Both the position numbers and the translations under genes were made by a program. Below, piece by piece: positions 1 through 5,722 of a stretch of 6,071 nucleotides of DNA. Under the pieces are notes generated by a model. It worked only from the letters and a program-made list of their open reading frames with translations, was not told where the DNA came from and searched no databases. Origin of the DNA: an uncultured Desulfobulbaceae bacterium (GTDB lineage Bacteria; Desulfobacterota; Desulfobulbia; Desulfobulbales; Desulfobulbaceae); contig CALZIH010000185.1 of the NCBI GenBank assembly GCA_945787305.1, forward strand, positions 1-6,071. The letters are read 5' to 3'. The stretch's first letter is position 1. Every line of letters starts with the position of its first letter.

Positions 1-2
1 GC

Positions 3-875
3 GATCACGACTGGGCAAGCCTGGTCGCCTATGCATCGATACCGGACCGGTTCGTTGTCCAGGTGCTTTGGTTTCGAAGCAACCAGATGCGTAAAGCAGT
101 TGACGTGGATCTCGATCGTGCCGATACATTAAACGAGGCCGGAGACTATGAGAGCGCCGATAAGGCCATTACGGAGGCACGCTGCCAGCTCAAAACCTGG
201 GACACGCGGTTTCCAAGCGAGAAATGGGTACAAAGCCTCCCTGCAATAGTCAGTGCCGAGGCGCAAGCATTACGGGCCGAGTACTATGGCATATGCGGCG
301 CCACGGAAAAGCGCGCAGCCGGTCTCTACCATGTACGTGGCGACAAGGCTGGGACCAAGGCGGCGGCCAAGAAAAAAGCGCAAAAAAGGACCGAGAAAGC
401 TCTTGAGCACGCACGGAGATGGTATCAACGTGCAATGCAAACTGGCATGCAGAAGCTTGAGCACTGGCCCGCTACCCAGTACCTGTCTCTTAGCGCAGTA
501 CTCGGAAAGACAGCCGACCCGGATACCTTTGACGGCACCTTCACCTGGGCAAGCCAGGATCTTGCCGGCGATACGGGAGAGGCAATCGCCTGGGCCCATG
601 GCACGCTGGCCGAGCTGGAACTCCTCCGCCTCTATCATAATCCTGCCAGCATAAGAGGCCGGAATAAAGCGAACACCATAAAGCAGCGTGTTCAAAAGCA
701 CTGTAAGGAAATCGTGAATCTGATGGGCATTGACAGCTTCCATGTATTTTCAACCCGCCGGCAATTCATCCGGTATAAAACCTGGTGGAAATCGGACCTG
801 TGGCAGGACGTGGCCGACACGGCGGTCGAAGCGCTGCTTCCGCCCGGCGAGTCAGGAGATGATTCGAACACATAA
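3..875 (+). CDS. C-terminal part of a probable CHAT-domain / TPR-like protein (5' end outside window)
   Basis: The frame is open from the left edge, and the GTG at 63 is an internal valine, so this is a 3' fragment of 290 visible residues. The first residues (DHDWASLVAYASIPDRF) resemble the end of CHAT domains, caspase-like cysteine peptidase folds, where a Trp-Ala-(Ser/Pro)-(Phe/Leu)-Val strand closes the fold. The catalytic His/Cys would lie upstream and cannot be checked. Next comes an amphipathic helical part: a TPR-like helix pair (about residues 28-63, with LNEAGDYESADKAITEA), a Lys/Arg/Ala-rich helix (about 115-132) and another helical section (about 151-212, with HWPATQYLSLSAVLG). This arrangement recalls proteins that join a CHAT or toll-like signalling domain to TPR-like helices. 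The protein ends in an acidic tail, GESGDDSNT. It is in the same direction as the tail genes but 236 bp away, and the promoter in the gap suggests a separate unit. A role as a CIS-linked effector or regulator is only inference. The CHAT call rests on a short fragment. Confidence 0.55.
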   Translation, partial: DHDWASLVAYASIPDRFVVQVLWFRSNQMRKAVDVDLDRADTLNEAGDYESADKAITEARCQLKTWDTRFPSEKWVQSLPAIVSAEAQALRAEYYGICGATEKRAAGLYHVRGDKAGTKAAAKKKAQKRTEKALEHARRWYQRAMQTGMQKLEHWPATQYLSLSAVLGKTADPDTFDGTFTWASQDLAGDTGEAIAWAHGTLAELELLRLYHNPASIRGRNKANTIKQRVQKHCKEIVNLMGIDSFHVFSTRRQFIRYKTWWKSDLWQDVADTAVEALLPPGESGDDSNT

Positions 876-938
876 ACCCGGATCCAATATGCGCCTCACC
901 TGTGTCCACTATCAGTGCAAATGTCTTTACGCCCAAGC

Positions 939-971
939 GTGACAGGATATACGCATCTGATATCACGTCAC
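939..971. repeat. Imperfect inverted repeat, possible operator or weak terminator stem
   Basis: Arms GTGACAGGATAT (939-950) and ATATCACGTCAC (960-971) are reverse complements at 10 of 12 positions, separated by 9 bases. The two mismatches are adjacent. The following bases are A/T-rich but without a T-run, so this is a poor intrinsic terminator. Its place about 48 bases before the -35 box is compatible with a site for a dimeric regulator of the tail operon, but no known operator was recognised. Confidence 0.35.
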
Positions 972-1019
972 AATATTTAAGGTAGACGGTTGAGCAGCGT
1001 AACCAGCCTTACATTTCCC

Positions 1020-1049
1020 TTGACAGCTCAACACCATTCTATTTATGTT
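1020..1049 (+). promoter_or_regulatory. Sigma70-type promoter of the tail operon
   Basis: A perfect -35 box TTGACA (1020-1025) is followed after 18 bases by TATGTT (1044-1049), which matches 4 of 6 bases of the -10 consensus, including the first A and last T. Transcription would begin near 1056, leaving a leader of about 55 nt before the TTG start at 1112. It is the best promoter-like sequence in the gap and lies before the first tail gene. No comparable promoter was seen between the later genes. Confidence 0.55.
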
Positions 1050-1100
1050 CGAAAGTAATTGGGTAAGTACCGAATAGCACCTCCAAAAAATTATATAATC

Positions 1101-1114
1101 AGGAGAATGCATTG
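1101..1114 (+). promoter_or_regulatory. Ribosome binding site deciding a TTG start
   Basis: AGGAG (1101-1105) is followed by six bases and then TTG at 1112. The nearer ATG at 1107 is in another frame and runs only ten codons to a stop, and no in-frame ATG lies close by. TTG is therefore the supported start of the first tail gene. The same eight bases, AGGAGAA preceded by C or T variants, recur before the tube gene. Confidence 0.6.
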
Positions 1115-1573
1115 GACCCGCTTAATGTCGAAGCAATAGCCTCATTGCGAAGCACCATCACTTCATTCTTACCCCCTGTTCCCAATCCCAGCCATGCCTA
1201 CCTCATATCAATCAGTGAAGCCAATGTTAAGCCTGCCGGTATTGGCGGCTTTATCGGGCTACATCCGAACCCTGAAGGTGAGCTACTGGGGAGAAGAGTA
1301 GAAGCCTCTCTCATCATTACCGCAAGTGCTCCCAATGACACACAGCTCCTCGAAGATTATGCGGCCGTTGTCGATTCTCTACTTGCGCTCGGGCAAGGCG
1401 AATTGCGTTCGCAGGGCATCCTCAAGATGACCATGACACGTCCAGATGAACAATTGGATCTGGACACATCAACCCGTGACCTGCAACTCGATATAGTATT
1501 TGAATACTTGAAACTACCGGAATCTGCAGAGGAGACGATTGATACAATTCCACTCAATGTGGTCTTGGATTAA
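1112..1573 (+). CDS. Probable tail terminator / cap-like protein
   Basis: This 153-aa protein is the first gene after the promoter and sits directly before the sheath gene. That is where tail terminators of contractile phages (such as the Mu gp37 slot) and some CIS cap proteins are encoded, and the size also suits tail terminators. It begins with a helix (about residues 4-18) ending in FLPPVP. A conserved-looking stretch follows: IGGFIGLHPNPEGELLGRRV, then a beta strand (VEASLIITASA), a helix (about 79-94, LEDYAAVVDSLLALGQ), the segment LRSQGILKMTM, and a final strand (LQLDIVFEYLKLP). The mixed alpha/beta pattern with one long helix agrees with the terminator fold. The annotation depends mainly on position and size, since no diagnostic motif was recognised. 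The low-use TTG start may lower its yield relative to sheath and tube, which would fit a protein needed in few copies. A small adaptor or initiator protein is the main alternative. Confidence 0.5.
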   Translation: MDPLNVEAIASLRSTITSFLPPVPNPSHAYLISISEANVKPAGIGGFIGLHPNPEGELLGRRVEASLIITASAPNDTQLLEDYAAVVDSLLALGQGELRSQGILKMTMTRPDEQLDLDTSTRDLQLDIVFEYLKLPESAEETIDTIPLNVVLD

Positions 1574-1639
1574 TATATTCATGATTATGTAACGCTACAC
1601 CTTAATCAATAAGCTTGATCTCGTTTGGGAGGGAACCTA

Positions 1640-2749
1640 ATGGCAGAGACTTTTTCAACTTCGGAGCTTGTGATACCAGGAACGTTTATACGCGTTCGCG
1701 CTGAAGGACTGATCAGCGTAGGTGGAATTTCTTCCGGCAACATCGGCATTGTCGGGACAGCAACACCTGCAAACGAGGAGGTAACCAACGCCTTCAGTGA
1801 AACCCATATTCTATCGGATTATGAAAGCGCCAAGACGATCTTTGCAGCCTATGACGCCTATGCCGACGGTACGGGGACGCTGAACCTGATGCGGTCGTTA
1901 CAGGTCGCTTATCGAAATGGCGCTAGAAAGGTCTATGTCCGCGCCGTGGAAGCGGGAGACAGCCCTGCCGATTTCACCACCGCCTTTAATGAGGTCGTTA
2001 AGGAAGACGTCAACATTCTTATCGCCCCGGAGTTGTCCACCTCCGATGCCATTAGCGTCCTCCAACCGATTCTCGAAACGGCGGAGAACGACGGCAAGGA
2101 TATGATTTCCGTCATCGGTTCCGATGCGGACACGACTGCAACCATTATCGCAGGACGGCCCAGTAACGACCGGATTGTTTTTACCACCCCCGGCATCCAG
2201 GCCTTTGATGAAGCCGCCGATGGGGGCAGTGGCGCCGATGTGAACCTCAACGGCCGCTACAGTGCCGCCGCCGTTGCCGGTTTAATCAGCACGCTCACCC
2301 CGGAATCCAGCCCCACCAACAAGGTACTGCCTGGCGTTGTCAAACTGACGCAACGGTTCAGCTACGGTGAAACCAGCCAATTGGTGAGCGACCGGGTTAT
2401 GGTGCTGGAAGAACGCGAAGGTGTTCGCGTTGTCCGTGGATTGACTACAGACCCAGGCGCATTTGCGCAAGTAACGGTTCGTCGCATCACCGATTTTGGC
2501 AAGGCCGGTATGCGCAAGGCAAGCAACCCCTTTATTGGCAAACTCAACAATCAACGTGTGCGCAAGGCCTTGCATGGCGCCATTGACAGTTTTCTAACCA
2601 CCATGGTCATCGATGAGCAGTTAATCAGCTATGAGCTTGATGTTACGGCCACCCGGGACGATGAAATCGCCGGACGGGCCATCGTTAATGCAGTGCTCAG
2701 ACCGACATTCAGTATCGAATTCGTAGCAGTCACGCTCGTTCTTGAATAA
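1640..2749 (+). CDS. Contractile tail sheath protein
   Basis: This 369-aa protein forms the outer contractile cylinder around the tail tube. ATG at 1640 is chosen over the in-frame TTG at 1625, because GGGAGGGA (1627-1634) is well spaced for the ATG and overlaps the TTG. Sheath signatures are clear in order: an N-terminal arm (VIPGTFIRVRAEG, about 11-23), an early G-rich turn (ISVGGISSGNIGIVGTA), the core segment with GRYSAAAVAGLIS (205-217) and TPESSPTNK (220-228), then VLEEREGVRVVRGLTT (255-270), the strand leading to RRITDF (281-286), the helix NQRVRKALHGAIDSFL, and a C-terminal beta pair (RPTFSIEFVAVTLVLE, 354-369). The terminal strands are those that interlock neighbouring subunits in known sheaths. 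At 369 residues it is short compared with Mu gpL or T4 gp18, and appears to be the core fold without large surface insertions. The tube gene follows 14 bases later. Confidence 0.93.
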   Translation: MAETFSTSELVIPGTFIRVRAEGLISVGGISSGNIGIVGTATPANEEVTNAFSETHILSDYESAKTIFAAYDAYADGTGTLNLMRSLQVAYRNGARKVYVRAVEAGDSPADFTTAFNEVVKEDVNILIAPELSTSDAISVLQPILETAENDGKDMISVIGSDADTTATIIAGRPSNDRIVFTTPGIQAFDEAADGGSGADVNLNGRYSAAAVAGLISTLTPESSPTNKVLPGVVKLTQRFSYGETSQLVSDRVMVLEEREGVRVVRGLTTDPGAFAQVTVRRITDFGKAGMRKASNPFIGKLNNQRVRKALHGAIDSFLTTMVIDEQLISYELDVTATRDDEIAGRAIVNAVLRPTFSIEFVAVTLVLE

Positions 2750-2763
2750 CAGGAGAAAAACTC

Positions 2764-3261
2764 ATGGCCAATACCAGCATATACACCGGTGCAGACGGAT
2801 CCATTACCTTATCGGCACCCCAGGGAGGACAGGGTGACGCTGCCAATGCAGTCCTTGAGGAATATGAACTGATCAGCGTGGGACGGGTACAGAACGTGCG
2901 CGTTGAGATCCACTCTGACGTCAAAGCCTTTCATGAAGTCGGCCAACGCTATGCAACCCAGTTGCGGCCGGGCAACATTACCATCCGCGGCACGATCGGC
3001 CGTGCTTTTATAAACGGCGCCTTACTCAAACTCATGCTTGGGGAGGCTGCAACCAGTCGGCCGGCATCAAGCTGGACCCAACCGTCTTTCAACATCACAT
3101 TGCTGTTGGAAAACGCTGCCCAGCCCGGCATTCGCAGCACAGTTACTCTCTACGAAGTGATGGTTGAAGAATGGATTTACGCCATTCCGGAAGACGATTT
3201 CGTCACCGAAAACATTACGTTCCAGGCACTGTATACGAGCATGAGCGACGAAGCAGAGTAA
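2764..3261 (+). CDS. Tail tube protein
   Basis: This 165-aa protein is expected to stack as rings to form the inner tube that the sheath drives forward. AGGAG (2751-2755) lies 8 bases before the ATG. It opens with MANTSIYTGADGSITLS, a start seen in many tail-tube relatives. The central segment VQNVRVEIHSDVKAFHEVGQ runs into RYATQLRPGNITIRGTIGRA (62-81), with the V-x-F-x-E-x-G-x-R and PGN-(I/V)-x-(I/L)-x-G-T pattern of myovirus-type tube proteins. The rest alternates strands with one helix (about 81-93), as expected of the beta-barrel tube fold. The immediate sheath neighbour strongly supports the call. The tail SMSDEAE is acidic. A Hcp-like T6SS tube protein is less likely, because no T6SS genes are visible and the pattern is of the phage or eCIS kind. 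Confidence 0.85.
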   Translation: MANTSIYTGADGSITLSAPQGGQGDAANAVLEEYELISVGRVQNVRVEIHSDVKAFHEVGQRYATQLRPGNITIRGTIGRAFINGALLKLMLGEAATSRPASSWTQPSFNITLLLENAAQPGIRSTVTLYEVMVEEWIYAIPEDDFVTENITFQALYTSMSDEAE

Positions 3262-3306
3262 CAGCAGAAAAACGTTGATGTATGCAATGGCTCCGGTTGG
3301 TGTCGG

Positions 3307-3320
3307 GAGGTGGCCACCTC
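3307..3320. repeat. 14-bp perfect palindrome
   Basis: GAGGTGGCCACCTC reads the same on both strands. As RNA it can fold as a five-pair stem with a GGCC loop. Its right half shares CCTC (3317-3320) with the left arm of the next hairpin, so the two structures exclude each other. Confidence 0.6.
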
Positions 3321-3347
3321 TTCGATCCTCTCTTTGAATCGAAGAGG
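3317..3347 (+). promoter_or_regulatory. 10-bp stem-loop after the tube gene
   Basis: CCTCTTCGAT (3317-3326) and ATCGAAGAGG (3338-3347) are exact reverse complements with an 11-base loop. There is no T-run behind it (AGAAGGAATGGGG follows), so it is not a standard intrinsic terminator. The right arm lies at the edge of a purine-rich ribosome binding sequence (3344-3354), so the hairpin could hide it. A role in stabilising the upstream sheath-tube message or in damping downstream translation is likely but inferred. Confidence 0.6.
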
Positions 3348-3362
3348 AGAAGGAATGGGGTC

Positions 3363-3464
3363 ATGTTCAAGGAATACAAACCGGCCCAATGGAGCCCGAA
3401 ATCAATAGAGGTGAATACGGCAACAAAGGGAATAGGTTGTCTACCTGAAAGCGGCCGAGTTTGA
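3363..3464 (+). CDS. Possible 33-aa micro-ORF in the tube-chaperone spacer
   Basis: ATG at 3363 follows GAGGAGAAGGA (3344-3354), with the closing AAGGA spaced 8 bases from the start. The reading frame gives a 33-residue peptide beginning MFKEYKPAQWSPKSIEVNTA and ending at TGA 3462-3464, 17 bases before the ATG of the chaperone gene. An in-frame ATG upstream at 3282 lacks a ribosome binding site. The peptide has no recognised motif, and one Cys and one Trp. It could be a real small tail protein, a leader whose translation couples to the next gene, or a chance frame. The good ribosome binding site is the only positive evidence. Confidence 0.3.
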   Translation: MFKEYKPAQWSPKSIEVNTATKGIGCLPESGRV

Positions 3465-3481
3465 TCGAGGAATATTCAACC

Positions 3482-3958
3482 ATGCTAACTTCGGAAGATA
3501 TGCTGGCAGGTAGCCGGCTCAGCTTTGATATCACTGTACCGCAGGAGGTGCTCACACCAGGAATGGAAGATCGTTCGTCAACACCTGGTGACAACAAGGT
3601 AAAATTACGACCCCTTACCATCGCTGACCTACAAACGATTTCCAGGGCGGCCAAGGATAATGACAGCCTGCTCGCCGTGTTAATGGTGCAAAAATCAATG
3701 TTGGAGCCTGCATTATCCGTGACAGAGGTGTCCAATCTGAATTTGGGTTTAATGAAGTACCTACTGGATCAGGTCCACCTTATCAGTGGCCTGGAGGCGG
3801 ACACTGCTCATATCAAAGCCATGGCTGAAGAACCTATGGCACGGGCGGCCTTTCTCTTAAGCCGGGAATTCGGATGGTCACCGCAGCAGATCAGCGAACT
3901 GACCCTGGGTCAGATACTGCTCCATCTGCAAATGATGACCAAGGGAGAAAGCGCGTGA
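3482..3958 (+). CDS. Tail assembly chaperone-like protein
   Basis: This 158-aa protein is placed between the tube gene and the tape-measure slot, the classic position of tail assembly chaperones (lambda gpG type) which bind the tape measure before tube assembly. ATG at 3482 is chosen because GAGGAA (3467-3472) lies 9 bases before it; a TTG at 3461 in the same frame is weaker. Residues 39-52 (KVKLRPLTIADLQT) match the usual (V/K)xLRPL(T/S)xxDL pattern of these proteins. A leucine-rich helical middle follows (63-105), and the end has SREFGWSPQQISELTLGQILLHLQ (127-150), a pattern of the FGW-(S/T)-P-x-x-(I/V) kind common in tail-chaperone proteins of bacterial CIS. The stop overlaps the next start as GTGA (3955-3958), so translation is probably coupled. 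No canonical slippery heptamer was seen near the end, so the lambda-type frameshift product is not supported. Confidence 0.65.
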   Translation: MLTSEDMLAGSRLSFDITVPQEVLTPGMEDRSSTPGDNKVKLRPLTIADLQTISRAAKDNDSLLAVLMVQKSMLEPALSVTEVSNLNLGLMKYLLDQVHLISGLEADTAHIKAMAEEPMARAAFLLSREFGWSPQQISELTLGQILLHLQMMTKGESA

Positions 3959-5100
3959 TCGGGGCAGCTGACATTCAATCCAGCAAAGCTATTCGATCAG
4001 TGCGGCGCCTGCTACATGTCATAAGCAGACGGCAATCCCTGCCCTTACTCATCTCACCATCGGTAGCAACACTGTTGAGCGGGATATCGGATCACGGTGA
4101 TCTTCATCGCCTCTTGTCCATAGATCCCTTTGCTTCCCTGGAAGGTGAAGTGAAACAAGACAATCACTCGCAGCACAGTGAAACTGCTGATAAACAGAAG
4201 GCCAGTTCCGAGCCGACAACACGAAAACAAAACCTTACCCGTAACCGGGAAACACTAATACAGCCTGGCTCGGCCGATCTTCATCCCAATCAAACACACC
4301 AACAAAAGGAACATGGTCCAGAGGTCGAGACCCGACCTGCTAACGAAACGGGCAAGGGAGAACATGGATCCGTTGCCCCTGATACTCTTCGTGTGGAGCA
4401 GGAAGCAAGCGCGGGCACGACCCGAGTGAAAGATCTGCTTGAGCACTATGCAACGCTTCTCGAACAACAACCGCCCGCAATCTCAGCAGACCCGACGGAA
4501 GTGAACAACAAGGCCAAAGGCAGCAACAGCGAACACATCAAACAGACCATGAACGCGTTGCGGGCTTTACAGGGCAAAACAGTTTCCACTCTATTACCCT
4601 CCGGGCCTTGGCCGCAGGCGAAATCCCAGGTAACCAGCGGCAACACGCTCCGGTCTCCGGATGGTTCCACCCGAGTTCCTGATACCCATACCCAATCACC
4701 GGCAGAGAGTCAACAGGCCGCTGTAACGCAGACAGGTGACAAACAAAACACAAGTGACGTGCTGCAGACTTTGGTCAGCACAGTGTGGAATCAAAACGAT
4801 CCGAATCAATCAACAACGGCCACAAGCCCATCAATCGCAATCGATGGACCTGGCCCCGGTCAGCTTCTAGAGACATCGCGCCATGTCAGTGCAAACAGTT
4901 TTACAGGAGAACTTCAGCAACTCATCGAAGAACAAAAGCTTGTGCCAATGGAACCAAAACAAGCGAGTGAAAGCATTACCGACTGGCCGGCCGCACCGTT
5001 GAACTTTAGCGCCGGCTTGAGCAATGAGGACGAGATTATCGACACGGTCAACCGGGCACTGCGTGATGCAGCCCGACGCAATGGAGTGGACGTACCATGA
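3955..5100 (+). CDS. Disordered 381-aa protein in the tape-measure slot
   Basis: The GTG at 3955 overlaps the chaperone stop and follows AAGGGAG (3941-3947). A longer reading frame runs back to 3874, but it lies inside the chaperone gene. The family was not recognised. Residues 1-65 are helical with several leucine/isoleucine runs (RSVRRLLHVISRRQSLPLLI). Residues about 66-355 are rich in Gln, Thr, Ser, Asn, Glu and Pro and look disordered, broken by short helices (about 156-171 and 263-278). The last 26 residues form a charged amphipathic helix (DEIIDTVNRALRDAARRNG). No transmembrane segment or signal peptide is seen. The gene stops in an ATGA overlap with the DNA_circ_N-like gene. Position suggests a structural or assembly role: a short tape-measure or ruler, an adaptor, or an internal tail component. 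Typical tape measures are longer and coiled-coil rich, which this protein is not. An assigned function would be guesswork. Confidence 0.75.
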   Translation: MIGAADIQSSKAIRSVRRLLHVISRRQSLPLLISPSVATLLSGISDHGDLHRLLSIDPFASLEGEVKQDNHSQHSETADKQKASSEPTTRKQNLTRNRETLIQPGSADLHPNQTHQQKEHGPEVETRPANETGKGEHGSVAPDTLRVEQEASAGTTRVKDLLEHYATLLEQQPPAISADPTEVNNKAKGSNSEHIKQTMNALRALQGKTVSTLLPSGPWPQAKSQVTSGNTLRSPDGSTRVPDTHTQSPAESQQAAVTQTGDKQNTSDVLQTLVSTVWNQNDPNQSTTATSPSIAIDGPGPGQLLETSRHVSANSFTGELQQLIEEQKLVPMEPKQASESITDWPAAPLNFSAGLSNEDEIIDTVNRALRDAARRNGVDVP

Positions 5101-5699
5101 CAACGCAACCGGTACTGGGCGATTGGAGCATCCCAAACGTCGAGACCATCCACACCACCGAAAACCGAAGCTATGCACGCTTTGACGTGCCCGGACGAAG
5201 TGGAAGTGTCTATCAAGACCTGAATAATCAGCCCATCCATGTGGTGATTACCGGCAGCCTGTATGGTGAGGATGTCCATAACGAATTTCTCGAAACCGTA
5301 AGAGAAAAATTTCAACAGGGTGAGCCCGTCACCTTTACCGCCAATATCCTCAACGCCACCGAGCTGCAGTACGTGGTCATTGAGACATTGAAATTTCGGG
5401 AAAGTGGACGCCGTGCGGGAGAAATGGATTTTTTACTGTTACTGCGGGAAAGTCCCCCGCCTCCCCCACCGCCCAATCTACTTGGGGACCTGGATACCGG
5501 CCTGCTCGACCAGGCGCAGGGTTTGCTCGATTCCGCCACTGGCGCCCTGGATATGATCGATGCCCTGGGCAGCGTGCCCGACATTGGAAACCCGACGGAA
5601 CCGTTGACCCAGGCGGCCAACGATGTCTCCAGCGCTTTATCCGGAATTGGAGACGCCCTGGCGCCACTCCAGTCCATTTTTGGCACAGACGACTCATAA
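5097..5699 (+). CDS. DNA_circ_N-like tail protein (Mu gpN-type N-terminal domain) with polyproline linker
   Basis: The ATG overlaps the previous stop as ATGA, and GGAG (5083-5086) lies 10 bases before it. The 200-aa protein has two parts. Residues 10-118 are a beta-rich domain with RFDVPGRSGSVYQDLNNQPI (28-47), then strands HVVITGSLYGED, the helix FLETVREKFQQGEP, and VVIETLKFRESGRRAGEMDF. This matches the layout of DNA circularization N-terminal domains (Mu gpN family), which structurally are tail hub or distal-tail components: a P-(G/L)-R-x-G at the start and a G-E-P-V-x-F near the helix end. Residues 120-126 are seven prolines. Residues 127-200 have no Lys, Arg or His and are amphipathic. 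Mu gpN is much longer (over 400 aa), so this is the N-terminal domain with a new tail. Its role is probably at the tube-baseplate junction. Strong for the N-terminal fold, open for the C-terminal half. Confidence 0.7.
   Translation: MTTQPVLGDWSIPNVETIHTTENRSYARFDVPGRSGSVYQDLNNQPIHVVITGSLYGEDVHNEFLETVREKFQQGEPVTFTANILNATELQYVVIETLKFRESGRRAGEMDFLLLLRESPPPPPPPNLLGDLDTGLLDQAQGLLDSATGALDMIDALGSVPDIGNPTEPLTQAANDVSSALSGIGDALAPLQSIFGTDDS
5474..5480 (+). other. Seven-proline linker codons (inside 5454-5474 region of the gene)
   Basis: The codons CCC CCG CCT CCC CCA CCG CCC lie at 5454-5474 and code for seven consecutive prolines (residues 120-126) that join the beta domain to the acidic tail. Such runs slow ribosomes and usually need elongation factor P. 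The coordinates in the row mark the bases directly after the run, where the Asn-Leu-Leu of the tail begins. Confidence 0.5.
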
Positions 5700-5722
5700 T
5701 TCGACGCTAAAGGAAAAAACAG

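Larger units (their letters stand above)
876..1111. other. Non-coding gap between the CHAT-like gene and the tail operon
   Basis: No credible gene lies in these 236 bases on either strand. The stretch is more AT-rich than its flanks, especially from 970 on. It holds an imperfect inverted repeat (939-971), a promoter (1020-1049) and a ribosome binding site (1101-1105). No hairpin followed by a T-run was found after the stop at 875, so there is no clear intrinsic terminator for the upstream gene. Confidence 0.7.
3262..3481. other. Spacer between tube and chaperone genes, with RNA structure
   Basis: This gap of 220 bases is long for a tightly packed operon, in which other junctions measure 66, 14, -4, -4 and 23 bases. 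It carries a 14-bp palindrome (3307-3320), an overlapping 10-bp stem-loop (3317-3347), and a 33-codon micro-ORF with a good ribosome binding site (3363-3464). No promoter was recognised. It may set the lower output of downstream genes relative to tube and sheath, but that is inference. Confidence 0.6.

Noticed and set aside
63..65. GTG as start of the first gene
   Set aside because: The frame is open to the left edge and the residues before it continue a CHAT-like strand; no ribosome binding site precedes it.
1094..1099. Perfect TATAAT as a -10 box
   Set aside because: Transcription would begin inside the ribosome binding site of the 1112 gene, and no -35-like box lies 16-18 bases before it (CGAATA at the expected place).
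1107..1139. ATG mini-ORF overlapping the TTG start
   Set aside because: Ten codons to a stop, and its ATG lies only one base after the AGGAG, too close for use.
1600..1620. Short inverted repeat ATCAA/TTGAT before the sheath gene
   Set aside because: Five-base arms in AT-rich sequence, no T-run, likely by chance.
1625..1639. TTG start giving a sheath longer by five residues
   Set aside because: The ribosome binding sequence GGGAGGGA overlaps or follows this TTG and is spaced for ATG 1640.
3317..3360. Intrinsic terminator after the tube gene
   Set aside because: Good stem but no T-run behind it, and the downstream genes have no promoter of their own.
3282..3362. Longer 60-codon frame in the tube-chaperone spacer
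   Set aside because: No ribosome binding site before ATG 3282; its first part runs through the palindrome and the hairpin and has no protein-like character.
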